From Triglochin maritima (taxonomy: Eukaryota; Streptophyta; Magnoliopsida; Alismatales; Juncaginaceae): DNA of 64,000 nucleotides. The DNA lies in assembly GCA_963682175.1 (NCBI GenBank), contig OY821789.1, positions 31,626,188-31,690,187 on the forward strand. Direction: 5' to 3'. A program made the translations under genes and the position numbers. The stretch's first letter is position 1. Every line of letters starts with the position of its first letter. This document shows positions 23,451-34,198 of this stretch, piece by piece. A model generated the notes under the pieces. The model searched no databases. It was not told where the DNA came from and saw only the letters and a program-made list of their open reading frames with translations.

Positions 23451-26400
23451 CTAATTTGCAGGCAACTCGATCGGCAACTGAAGTGGCTCGAGGCAGTCCA
23501 CAATGTCCCTCATTAGTGGCCTTGCCTTCGGATTTCGGCTGAGACAGTGGTTGGCCAGAATTGCTGCCTTTTGGACGCCTTTTACCGGATAATTTCCTCC
23601 CAATCTTGGGTCTATGATGGTTAGAATCCGCTTTTTCTCAGTGAGCAACGGCCGAGCCCAGTCAATGAGGTTCTGCTCTCGTGAAGGCCGGGAATTGTCT
23701 AGTGATTTTCGACCTGTCAGGAGCTCAAGGAGGACCACACCGAAACTGTAAACGTCGCTTCCAGCAGTCAGATGACCTGCTCGGAATCGAAATCAAGTTC
23801 AATCAATGGTCATTCAATTTCCAGAAAAATGAAAAGTGAACTTGTTATCATAAGAAAATGAAATCAGAATGTGTAGCGAGTAAATCTATAAAAGTTTTCG
23901 TCATTTTTTTGTCTTTAGATGAATATGTGAATGCAAACACAGACAAAAGAGACGAAAGAAGAAGCAACCGTTCCAACATTTAGTTGCATATGAGATTTGG
24001 CGAAAATGTTGTCCTCATCAAGACTCAGTTTTGAGCAGCAAGCGAGTCTGGTTGATCTGGATTAGCATGTTAGATTCAACCCAACTATGTGTCAGTTGGT
24101 TTTGGTTATGTTTTTTGTGCTCAATGAACAATAAAGCCGTTTGTTACAAAAATGAATTCACGAGACGAATGCTATAAAAGCTCTTACAAAGACTACATGG
24201 AATAGGTCTTAAGAACATATCAACTCACCTGTCATGATATATTCTGGTGCTGCATATCCATATGTTCCCATAACACGAGTCGAAACGTGGGATTCGTCTC
24301 CAACAGGACCATCTTTTGCAAGTCCAAAGTCTGAAAGTTTTGCGTTATAGTCCTGTCGAAATGAATACCATTGAGAGATATGATTACAGCTAAACTAGAC
24401 TGTATAAAACAGTTCAGCTCAGATAATAGACGTTCTTAATTCCATTTGTTCCGTTAGTCTGAAATGAAGACACTAGATTTCAAATACTAACATGATCTAG
24501 CAAAATATTAGACGTCTTCAAATCACGGAAAATGATTGGCTTTTCAGCTCCATGCAGAAATGCGAGCCCTTGAGCGGCACCAAGCGCTATCTTCATTCTC
24601 ACAGCCCATGGAAGTGGGATCAGCATTCCTGCAACCACGAAAAATGTTACCCACAAAAGAAAATTTCTAATATACTTCAGATGGAACAATGACCGTACAA
24701 AACCACTATTTAAACATTCTGGTATTAAAACAGAAACATTTTGAAGTAGAACTTATCACCCACTAACCATCAAAAGAGAATCATTACAACATGAAACAAC
24801 AAAAAACATCCTTGTAATCTTCAGATAGAATGACTACGATACAAAAACCGACTATTTAGTCGATTATGGTGTACAAGTAATTAGCATCTTTAAGTAAAAC
24901 TTCAGCATTTAGAAACACACACTGGACATTCAAGACGCCACAAAACTATTATTCGCACTAGACCAAGTCTAGTGCCAACATCAAGACAAATTCCCACTAG
25001 ACCAACTCTTATAAACTTAGACATAACCATTACTATCCAAAACTACTATTAAATGATTCTGATAATAAAGGCGAAAGTATGGAAGGATGTGTAGAACAAT
25101 GGATTCCTGAGACTTCAGGAAATTTGATGATAGCCATCAAAATACACACTAAGGCGTCACCTCTATCCTGGTCACTTTGCTCATATTTTGATGTAAGCCA
25201 TACTGATTCAAGTAAAATGTTACCCACTAGAAAAAAACCTTATATGAGGATTCGTGCAATTTCAGGAAAATATTTGATGACTACTTCTGGAATTACTAAC
25301 TCGGGCGTCCCCTGGTCCCAATCACTGAACTTGATTAGGAAGTAAAGACTCTTCATTCGAAAACAATCAAATGTCACTGACAATAATAATACAAAATAAT
25401 CAACAAAGACCTCTTAGACATAATCATCAATAGTGTTTCTTTTGATGTTTCAATGTTGACTAGGAGAAAAAAAATGTTTAAGCATGTTGAAAATTTTAGG
25501 CATTACTCGTGGCATGATCGCAAGTCACGACATAGAAACAAATAGCACCAAATGTGCAAGCTACTTTTCTAACTGAGCCAAGTATCTAATTTATCTATTG
25601 GTTGGTCTAAATGATGCATTACCAAAACAAACTTCTAGCACTTAGAAACAACTCTTTTGCGAACGAAGATTAAGTAGAAATCCAGCAAGACATGGAAATA
25701 ATAAGTCGAGTGGATTACTCGAAAAAAGCTTTGTTTCTACGCTTCCCAGTGGCATATACTCATAAACAAGAACCCGATGCTCGTCTTCGCAGCAATACCC
25801 AATAAGTTTCACCAAGTTAGGATGCGAAAGTTGCCCGAGATAAATCACCTCAGCCTACAAAACAAGCACACACATAAATCTATGAAAAGCCCAAAACCAT
25901 AATTGTTAGGGGATAAAATCAATCACAAATACGCAGCAGAATCGAAATAGCAAATCCAATTGATGGAAATTAAGAACAGATGCAAATCCAAAACCAAACC
26001 ACACAAAACACGCAAGATTTATCGTGGAAACCCAATGCGTGAAAAATCACGGACGACACAACTCTGAATCTACTATAGAGAAAACGTATTACAAAGAGAA
26101 GCTTACAAGAGACACGAACAACCGGCGAGAATACCCGGCTAAATTGCTCTCACCGAATCAACAATGATGCTCTTTCTCTTTTCTCTCAAGAACACAAAGT
26201 AGACAATAGAAATTAATCTTAATCTCTCTTCTAAACAAAAGGGGACGAAATTTCATTTATATAGTAAGTCAAAAACAAGTATAAGTTGCACCAAAATCGC
26301 GTGGAGAAATGTGCAAAACGTGGGCAGAACTGGGTCCAACGGTCGACCGAACGAGTGCTTCGGTCGACCGATCCTCTAACCGTATCGCAAACCAACTTTT

Positions 26401-27665
26401 ACCGGTCGACCGAAACTAAAGTACTGGTCGACCGAAAAGCGACAGTAACTTTTCTTGCTTACTCGAGTACATACTCGGTCGACCGAATCACTTAAGTTCC
26501 GGTCGATCGAAAATCAACAGACACTTTTGCCCAGCTCTTCGTGTGTACCCGGTCGACCGAATCCTAAGTTCCGGTCAACCGAAAATGGACAGACACTTTT
26601 GCCCAGCTCCTCGTGTGTGCTCGGTCGACCAAATCCTAAGTTTCGGTCGACCGAAAATGGACAGACACTTTTGTTGGACAAATCTGAATCCTAGTTCTGG
26701 TCGACTGATCGTTTGTTTTGCTCCACGAATACTTTAATCACATATTCAAGGTAAACAACAACAATAACTATCTTAACGGATTCAGATACTAATGACTAAT
26801 ATTCAGAAAGTCGAAATCTATGTATACCAGCCATTCTCTGTGGCCTTGGACGCTCTTATCACCATCATGAACTTTGACAGCAACTTGGAGAGTTTGAGAG
26901 CCTTCTTTTAGCTCGTCGCGGATTGTTCCTTTGTAGACGGGTCCGAATCCTCCACCACCCAAGAAAGAATCCGGTCTGAAGTTTCGAGTGATGGTCTTTA
27001 ATTGGTCGTAAGTGAAGGCAATCAGCGGGTTTACGCCTGAGTCACGACGCATGTGTTCCACTTCTGCAGGGTTGGTTGGGAGCTTACTTCCATTCTTCAG
27101 CGTATCATCTTTGGCGAATGAAGGCTGAGATTTTTGAGTCTCTGAAATAAGGTAAAGAAAGCACAAGTCAGATTAGACTCGCAACAAAACACAAGCAAGA
27201 CAAGTAGATTTGTTCATTAGGCTTTGTGGAAAGAACATTAAATTGTGTAAAAATATACCAGAAACAGACTCCAAAAACATGCAGAAAACCAACTTCTTAT
27301 ACGAGACAACAGAACATGGATAATGGATTGCACAATTAAATGCGAAAGAGAATAAGTTCCTTAATTTACTGCTCATAAAGCAAGAAACATGACAAACTAA
27401 AATTATTTTTATTATATACAATAGAAGAATTTGAAATTAATTATAATACAAAATTAAGTATAACTTGGATAGCACAATCTTTTGGACAAAAGAAAACCGC
27501 CATTAAATTTTAGAAAATCATAAAACCCATAAATTCACTGATAAAAAAGGCAACACACATGCAGACTAGAATTTTGAAGGAAAATAAAAGGAACAACTCA
27601 CCTTGCTTAGAACTTGGAGAAACATTGTAGATTGATGGATACCACTTGAACCAGCAATTACCCAT
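23451..27665 (-). CDS. PBL16: PBL16-like receptor-like cytoplasmic kinase (RLCK-VII)
   Basis: A Ser/Thr protein kinase expected at the plasma membrane, where RLCK-VII kinases relay signals from surface receptors. Six exons, all with GT-AG borders and matching phases: 27665-27602, 27141-26828, 25854-25719, 24628-24492, 24352-24229 and 23776-23451. They encode 366 residues. The N terminus MGNCWF carries the Gly-2 myristoylation and Cys-4 palmitoylation signals. Kinase features: Gly-loop GGGGFG at 83-88, Lys-111 in VAVK, Glu-128, catalytic Asp-207 in IFRDLKTSN (the family usually has Tyr-Arg-Asp here), DFG at 225-227 and APE at 252-254. [20 protein letters not shown] and the C-terminal [13 protein letters not shown] block are typical of PBL16. 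It is slightly shorter at both ends than the Arabidopsis protein. A solo LTR sits in intron 2. All catalytic residues are present, so I call it functional. Confidence 0.88.
25904..26763 (-). mobile_element. Copia solo LTR in kinase intron 2
   Basis: An 860-bp sequence starts TGTTAGGGG and ends CAACA, flanked by ATAAT (25899-25903) and ATAAC (26764-26768), a target duplication with one change. On the minus strand it has a TATA box (CTATATAAAT near 26255-26265) and the usual downstream LTR layout. No internal sequence is present, so it arose by LTR recombination. It lies in the same orientation as the kinase gene. Confidence 0.8.
26336..26710. repeat. CGGTCGACCG palindrome cluster in solo LTR
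   Basis: About ten copies of CGGTCGACCG or close variants occur. In the right half they sit in partly duplicated units that also share GACAGACACTTTTG and CCCAGCTC. On the minus strand the cluster is upstream of the LTR TATA box, that is, in U3. Confidence 0.85.
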
Positions 27666-28730
27666 GATTAATCAAAACTCACAAAAACTAATCTCTCAAA
27701 TTATCATCTCAAAGCTTGAGGCAAAGATAAAACCCAAACAGAGAGCTGAACAGCAAAAACCAAGAACAGAAAAAAGCAAATCCTTGATGCTGAAGATTTT
27801 GGGAGTTTGATCAGTTTTCTGATGAGGGTTTTGCTCAAGATGACGAGATAAAACCAAAAGATCAAAACTTGCCAACAAAAAAGAAGCAAAAATTAAACCT
27901 TTCTCTAATACAAAGAAAACAGAGTAGTAATAATATTAATAGCTACAAAGATGAGATGACTCGTCCAAGAGGATTTTTTTTTCCTACTCTTTGGGTGTGG
28001 TTAGAAAGAAATTTTAAAACCAGCAAGAAAATAAAAAAGCTGAAATATTTGGAACCCAACAAGAACTAGGTGGTGTTCTCACTGACTAATGAGATTTAGA
28101 ACATAAAAAATACAATCAACCAATAATTATAGGTAGAAGGAGTCTCTTTTTTTGCTGTCTTGTTTGTGCTTTGGTTGGTCTGATGGGTCCATCAACAACC
28201 AATTCAAAAAAAAATGTTTATTTGGTTAGAAAATATTAGCCCAAAACGTGGGAAAAAAGAATATATTTGTGATACTTGTAGTGGACATTGAAGACTTTTG
28301 GATCTCTTATCTTGTGGGTAGTACACAGTAATTGCAAAAGACCAATCATACCCTTTGTTGTGATGAAAATTATTGAAGACCAATGGATCTCTTATCTTGT
28401 GTGTAAATTATTTTCATCATAACAAGCTATTCACTTTTCAATCATTTATTGGGAGATGAAAATTAATTTTTAATTGTAAAGTACATGGTCACTAAATATT
28501 TAGAAGAAAATTAGATATTTGGTTGGGCAAAAATCAAAAGACAAAAATGGAGTTGTACTGCTAGTCTACAGCTAGTAACAATAATAAAAAAATATATATA
28601 ATAATAACAATAAACAATAATAATAATAATATAGTGAATAGGTTGAAGTCAAGATAGGTCTCCTTCCAAGGAATAAAAAAAGAATCTGTTTATTTTGACC
28701 ATTCACCTTACTTTAAAAATGAGTAGTTAT
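27666..28730. other. Upstream region of kinase gene, AT-rich
   Basis: Presumed promoter and 5' untranslated region of the kinase (transcribed leftwards from near 27.7-27.9 kb). It includes AT-rich DNA and a (ATA/AAT)n microsatellite at about 28584-28634. No other gene is supported. Confidence 0.5.
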
Positions 28731-29854
28731 ATACGGACGCGAGCGTCCGTGATGCGTCCTACGTGGAATAACACGTCAGCTGCCAGTTCAGCGTCCAGTC
28801 AACCAAAACTTCTGCGCGGGGAAATGTAAATTACGAATTGTTGGGTGCGACGGTTCATTACCCTAAATCACGATTTCTTGGGTGCGACGGTTCATTTCCG
28901 TGCGACGGTTCATTTCCCTAAATCACGATTAGACGGTTCGACTTCACGTACATCAGTAGCGGCGGTACAGCATTCGAGTAACTTTCCCCATTTCACCCGG
29001 AGTTCCTTTCCATACGCTCATCCAAAACCTTCATTGCTCCAAAACCTTTCCATTCCAGTAACGAAAACCAAGACAAGGCGAAAATGGATCCTTCTCTACC
29101 TGAAACCTCCATTGCTCCTGAAATTGTAGCCGCGCAGGTGTTTTGTCAACCATGTTCTTTCTGGTTCATTTTAAGGTTCATTATTGGCCTCTAATAAATT
29201 TTTTGTGTGGTTTAAGGGAAGCACGTACTACTTCCGCGAAACCAAGTGCGGTTTCGCGGCCCTTCACAAGCAGTTCGACCGGATGAAGGAGGAGGAGAAA
29301 AATATCTTCCAACGGACGCCTTTCGGTCACTTCCTCAGCTTTCCTCACGTGACAACTGACAACGAGATACTGGGTTGGTTCGTCGAACACTTCGACGCCA
29401 ATGAAGTCGGTCTGAGAATAGCCACTGGGGTGGTCCCATTTACGGTAGAAGACGTCGCCCTTCTACTTGGACTAAGAGTACATGGGCAGAGAGTGGATAT
29501 GGATGTCATGTACGTAGAGAAACGTGACGGGGTTAACCTCGACAACACCCAGCTACTGGGTCATCTTACCGCCACGAGCAAGATGGGCGAGGAGGAGGAG
29601 CACGTCCGACTCCTTATTTCTATGATTTTCAATCATTTTTTGTTCTTCGATGGATCACTGCGAACTAAAGCGTGGTACACGAAACACCTTAAGAACCTCA
29701 AGCGCCTCAAGAGATATGCGTGGGCAAATGCGGTTCACACTTTCTTGGTTGAAGGCCTGGAGGAAGCCCAACGGGACCTCTCGAGGAGGAGATCGTCAGC
29801 GAACTTCTCTATAAAGCAGGGCTACGTGTCTGGTTGCGTTGCCGTATTACAAGT

Positions 29855-30590
29855 AAGCATCTTGGTCCGGAATGAGTGTTGTGTCAGTCCGGAGTAGTGT
29901 CGGTTTATGTCCGGAATAAGTGTGTTGCCTGTCCGGAATAGTCCTGTATGTGTCCGGAATGACTGTCTTGCTTGTCCGGAATACGTCTTGTGTCTGTCCG
30001 GAATACGTCTTGTGTCTGTCCTGAATAGTGTTGTCTCTGTCCGGAATAAGTGTCTTGAGGTTGTCCGGAATAAGTGTCTTGTGGTTGTCCGGAATGAGTG
30101 TTGTGTCAGTCCGGAGTAGTGTTGGTTTATGTCCGGAATAAGTGTGTTGCCTATCCGGAATAGTCCTGTATGTGTCCAGAATGATTGTCTTGTCTGTCCG
30201 GAATACGTCTTGTGTCTGTCCGGGATAAGTCTTGTGTCTGTCCTGAATAGTGTTGTCTCTGTCCGGAATAAGTTTTGTGTCTGTCCGGGATAAGTTTTGT
30301 GTCTGTCCTCAATAGTGTTGTCTCTGTCCGGAATAAGTGTCTTGAGGTTGTCCGGAATGAGTGTTGTCTCTGTCCGGAATAAGTGTGTTGCATGTCCGGA
30401 ATAAGTGTGTTGCCAGTCCGGAATAGTCTTGTATGTGTCCAGAATGAGTGTCTTGTCTGTCCGGAATACGTCTTGTGTTTGTCCGGAATAAGTAATTTGT
30501 ATGTCCGGAATACGTCTGCGTCTGTCCGGAATAAGAGTTGTGTCTGTCCGGAATAAGAGTTGTGTCTGTCCGGAATTAGTGTTTGGTCTT
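29855..30590 (+). repeat. 22-bp GTCCGG array A (intron 2 of PMD-Ulp1 gene)
   Basis: About 33 units (span divided by period) of usually 22 bp (range 21-24). Each has the core GTCCGGAATA followed by a variable GT-rich spacer. A block near 29865-29975 recurs near 30088-30185. The array fills almost the whole intron between the donor at 29853 and the acceptor at 30659. Confidence 0.92.
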
Positions 30591-31212
30591 TCTGATTAAC
30601 GTTATGAGACTGTCCTGGGGATGTTATGTTTCTGTTTTTTAACTCATTCCTGTTTTCAGGTGTGGCTTTGCGAGAAGTTCAAATTGGGGGATCCCAGGTC
30701 AGCATTTCCACGGTTCAAGTGTTGGACCGAAATGTTTAGCAGACGCCAAATCCTTAGAAAATGGGAAGATCGAGGCATCAACTTGTCCCGGATATACTCG
30801 GGCCAATTTGAGTTGAAGGGCACCCCAAAACTCAGTGCACGGGTGATTGACATCATTTCATGCTCATATTTGTATCTTATATCCATTATCTTTCACCTAA
30901 ACAATGCTATGTCACGAGTTTTATGTTTAGTTTTCAGGAATAAATAGGTTTGAAGAGATGAAACATAAAAGGACCCAAAAGCTGTGAAAAAGGACTGAAT
31001 TGTGAGATCTGGGGACCAAGATGCAAGACAAAAGGACCTGATTGCAAGACAGAAGGACCTAAGAGCAAAACAGAATACTCCACACCATCATGGGGAGTAT
31101 TTTACCAATTCGATTCGGGTCGGAGCTCCAACAAAGCAACCAAATGCATCCAATACCAAGAAACACTTCAAGAAAAGCCCACAAAGAAAACCATACGGAT
31201 CTAAATCTTATA

Positions 31213-31251
31213 GACCGCCAATTGGCGGTCTGGAACCGCTAATTGGCGGTC
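31213..31251. repeat. Palindrome doublet in U3 of young Athila 5' LTR
   Basis: GACCGCCAATTGGCGGTC at 31213 and AACCGCTAATTGGCGGTC at 31234 start 21 bp apart. They lie about 120-160 bp upstream of the first TATA box. They are outside the 712-bp duplication, so there is one doublet per LTR. Confidence 0.9.
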
Positions 31252-31371
31252 CATTTAGCCCAGAATCCATCCAGTTTTCTGTAGCACGTGTATTAGTGTA
31301 TTCTTAGTGTATTTTTGGTATTGGTTTAGTCCCACATCGGGGGATTGTCCCGGTTTAGCTTTTTCCATGGC

Positions 31372-31379
31372 TATAAATA
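31372..31379 (+). promoter_or_regulatory. TATA box 1 of 5' LTR
   Basis: TATAAATA in the context GGCTATAAATAGAAC. It is conserved in all LTRs of this family in the window. Confidence 0.75.
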
Positions 31380-32083
31380 GAACTCTTCACCTTCCATTGT
31401 AATCACTCCATGCTTGTGGCCATTCTCCCTAATTGAAGTAGAAGCCTTGAAGCAAGAAACTCAATAGGGAGATGCTACTGGTATTGTGAGTCTTCAATTA
31501 ATAAAATTTGCTTTGTTTTGTGCTTCCTTTATTGTTTATGCATGTTTTAGTTTAATCGTCTTTTCATTAATTTTTAGTAGCTTAGTTAATATGTTTTCTT
31601 TACTTAGCTTAATAACTAGTGTAATGTTTAGTGAGTAAAACCACTCCCCTTTTGGGGGGTGGAGATGATTATCATATATGCAATTAAGGAAGGATGAATG
31701 TTTATTATGAAATGTGTTGATTAATATGAATGCATGCTTGCTTGTTAGAATAGAACACTTCACTAGATGGGTTTTGCCATGATAAGTAGACACCTCCCAT
31801 GCTTGTTTAGTCTCTTAAATAACCAGCTTGTATGTATGAATGTTACTCAAAATAGGTTAGTGATTTAATTGATGGGTTTTGCCATGATAAGTAGACACCT
31901 CCCATACATGCAAACACTACCTACACTTGTGCCTATAGGAAGATCTTCTTGCCTCCTTATTGTGTATGTGTAGTCACTCCATCCAGTTTTCTGTAGCACG
32001 TGTATTAGTGTATTCTTAGTGTATTTTTGGTATTGGTTTAGTCCCACATCGGGGGATTGTCCCGGTTTAGCTTTTTCCATGGC

Positions 32084-32091
32084 TATAAATA
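32084..32091 (+). promoter_or_regulatory. TATA box 2 of 5' LTR (duplicate copy)
   Basis: Identical TATA context 712 bp downstream of box 1, created by the tandem duplication. It would be the promoter nearest to gag. Confidence 0.72.
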
Positions 32092-32966
32092 GAACTCTTC
32101 ACCTTCCATTGTAATCACTCCATGCTTGTGGCCATTCTCCCTAATTGAAGTAGAAGCCTTGAAGCAAGAAACTCAATAGGGAGATGCTACTGGTATTGTG
32201 AGTCTTCAATTAATAAAATTTGCTTTGTTTTGTGCTTCCTTTATTGTTTATGCATGTTTTAGTTTAATCGTCTTTTCATTAATTTTTAGTAGCTTAGTTA
32301 ATATGTTTTCTTTACTTAGCTTAATAACTAGTGTAATGTTTAGTGAGTAAAACCACTCCCCTTTTGGGGGGTGGAGATGATTATCATATATGCAATTAAG
32401 GAAGGATGAATGTTTATTATGAAATGTGTTGATTAATATGAATGCATGCTTGCTTGTTAGAATAGAACACTTCACTAGATGGGTTTTGCCATGATAAGTA
32501 GACACCTCCCATGCTTGTTTAGTCTCTTAAATAACCAGCTTGTATGTATGAATGTTACTCAAAATAGGTTAGTGATTTAATTGATGGGTTTTGCCATGAT
32601 AAGTAGACACCTCCCATACATGCAAACACTACCTACACTAGTGCCTATAGGAAGATCTTCTTGCCTCCTTATTGTGTATGTGTAGTCACTCCACCCCTTA
32701 AGGGGTCTCTCTCTTATTGATTCCTGCATAGTATCAAGTTTCTCTAGCTTAGTTGTTAGTTCATTGTGTGTTCCTTTCGTTCGCATTTCATACTTCTTAG
32801 CATAGTTTAGTGTAGAGTAGCTTAATCAATCTTTCTCCCCCAATCTTTGCCACTTGATTTCTGATAAACAAGAGCGAGCTCACCTCCCTGAGGACGACCC
32901 GTACTTGCCACCGCTTCATCGCGGCCGTGCACTTGCGGTAGAAATATAAAACGTTCAACAAGTTTT

Positions 32967-32984
32967 TGGCGCCGTTGCCGGGGA
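32967..32984 (+). other. Primer-binding site for tRNA-Asp
   Basis: TGGCGCCGTTGCCGGGGA is an 18-base complement to the 3' end of plant tRNA-Asp, six bases after the LTR. This is the usual Athila primer. Confidence 0.92.
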
Positions 32985-34198
32985 GGTGCCAGTCCAGACT
33001 CTTGTTTGGACGATTCGAGTGGATTTAATTTGTGTGTTGTAGTTTTTCTTTTTTCAGGAGACTGGGAATAGCAAGTGGAGGCTACTGGAGAAATTTCCAG
33101 ACGACCTGAGCACTTCAGACCGCTAATCAGCGGTCTGAGACCGCTAATCAGCGGTCTGGTGAGCTCTGTTCATCTTTTAATTTCTTGCTGTTGTTTCTCT
33201 AAATGATCTAGTTATCTGGGACTCAATTTGGCATGTTTTGACTTATAGTTCGTTCCCAGATCAATAATCAAACCTCCTTTAAGCAACTTGGACCCTAAAA
33301 CTCAAAGCAAAAGATTAGGCATTCATTCTTGTTTAGGTCATGCATCATGTATGTGACTTAGGCATTTAGATTGTCTTTTATCTTAGCTTTATTTTCTGTT
33401 GCTGAGAGCTGGCGTGAGGTACGCACCTTCTACTCTCATTCATGCATTTCGTATGAACATGCATTAGTTAGTAGGAAGTGCATTGCAACAAGTGTGAGTT
33501 GAGCGTTGTTTGGAGAGTTGATTGCTAGATTTAGGACTCCAAAACGCTACTAAGGAGGGGCTGTCCCGTAAAAGATAAGGTGGGGGATTTCATCACCCTT
33601 TCCTTCGCCCCAAAAACCACATCAATCAAGAGCCTAATTTTAAAATCAAGTAGACATTGGCCTTAAGGATTTCGGGCGCATTAGGAGAGTGATCCGGTCC
33701 CGACCGTCATGACCTGATCGGCGTTGCCCACTTTGTCGATAGTAGGAGAGACGAGATCCCCGGATCTTGGCTCACTTGCTGGGCTTTGTGGTCCTCGTTG
33801 TAGGGAGGTGAGGCGTGTTGAGGCCGTGTGACCTCGCAGTTAGGCGTCGTCTAGCTGTAAGGACCTATAGCGACCTTAGGATTGCTTGAGCCTTGTTTGC
33901 TTGTGTGCTTCTACCTGTACTCATCCGCCGTAGCTTAAGGACTTCTTCCCTTCTCTCCTGAGTCATTCTTTCTCTCCTGTGTTCCCTCGTCTTCTCTTCT
34001 ACGTACATTCTTCATTTGAAAAGAAAAAAAAAAAAAAAAAGAGAAAAAAGAAAGTTGTGGTTTGTGTGTGCACCTTTGTGCATGCTTTCGTGGACACGAG
34101 ACGAGAGTGGTCGTTTGACGAGGAGCGTTGTCAATCCGGCTTCGGTCATCGATTTCTCGACACCTCCCTCCTCTCGTGTCGCACGCAGTTCGGGTCCA
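32985..34198 (+). other. Long leader of young Athila
   Basis: 1.2 kb between the primer site and the chosen gag start. It contains the palindrome doublet at 33118-33156 and an A-rich tract at 34018-34055. No conserved protein was found; in-frame DNA upstream of 34199 has an earlier ATG at 34082, which is possible but less favoured. Confidence 0.7.
33118..33156. repeat. Palindrome doublet in leader of young Athila
   Basis: Two identical copies of GACCGCTAATCAGCGGTC start at 33118 and 33139, exactly 21 bp apart, about 135 bp after the primer site. One central position breaks perfect symmetry in both copies. Confidence 0.92.

Larger units (their letters stand above)
31269..32692 (+). repeat. 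712-bp tandem duplication inside 5' LTR
   Basis: Units 31269-31980 and 31981-32692 are identical except for one base near 32640. The junction shares a 4-bp microhomology TCCA. Each unit carries the TATA box and most of the downstream LTR. It is absent from the 3' LTR. Confidence 0.93.
30844..32960 (+). repeat. 5' LTR of young Athila, with internal tandem duplication
   Basis: Begins TGATTGACATC and ends GTTCAACA. The length is 2117 bp because 31269-31980 is repeated as 31981-32692. Removing one copy gives exactly the 1405 bp of the 3' LTR. Confidence 0.95.

Noticed and set aside
28732..28800. Clear MULE terminal inverted repeat with 9-bp duplication
   Set aside because: GCGTCCGTGA(T/C)GCG occurs at both ends but is itself near-palindromic, alignment beyond it fails and no 9-bp duplication was found.
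29184..29216. Start of the PMD protein at 29184
   Set aside because: The codon there is TTG. A spliced start at ATG 29084 with exon 1 to 29137 and acceptor at 29217 keeps the phase.
30971..32786. Short open frames repeated in both Athila LTRs (near 31002, 31536, 32248, 42471, 43005)
   Set aside because: They are identical because the LTRs are identical; no domain, and they lie in promoter/untranslated LTR DNA.
34016..34198. N-terminal extension of Athila Gag-Pol beginning with a Lys/Arg run
   Set aside because: It begins at TTG over an A-rich tract of the leader; no family similarity was seen. ATG 34199 was preferred.
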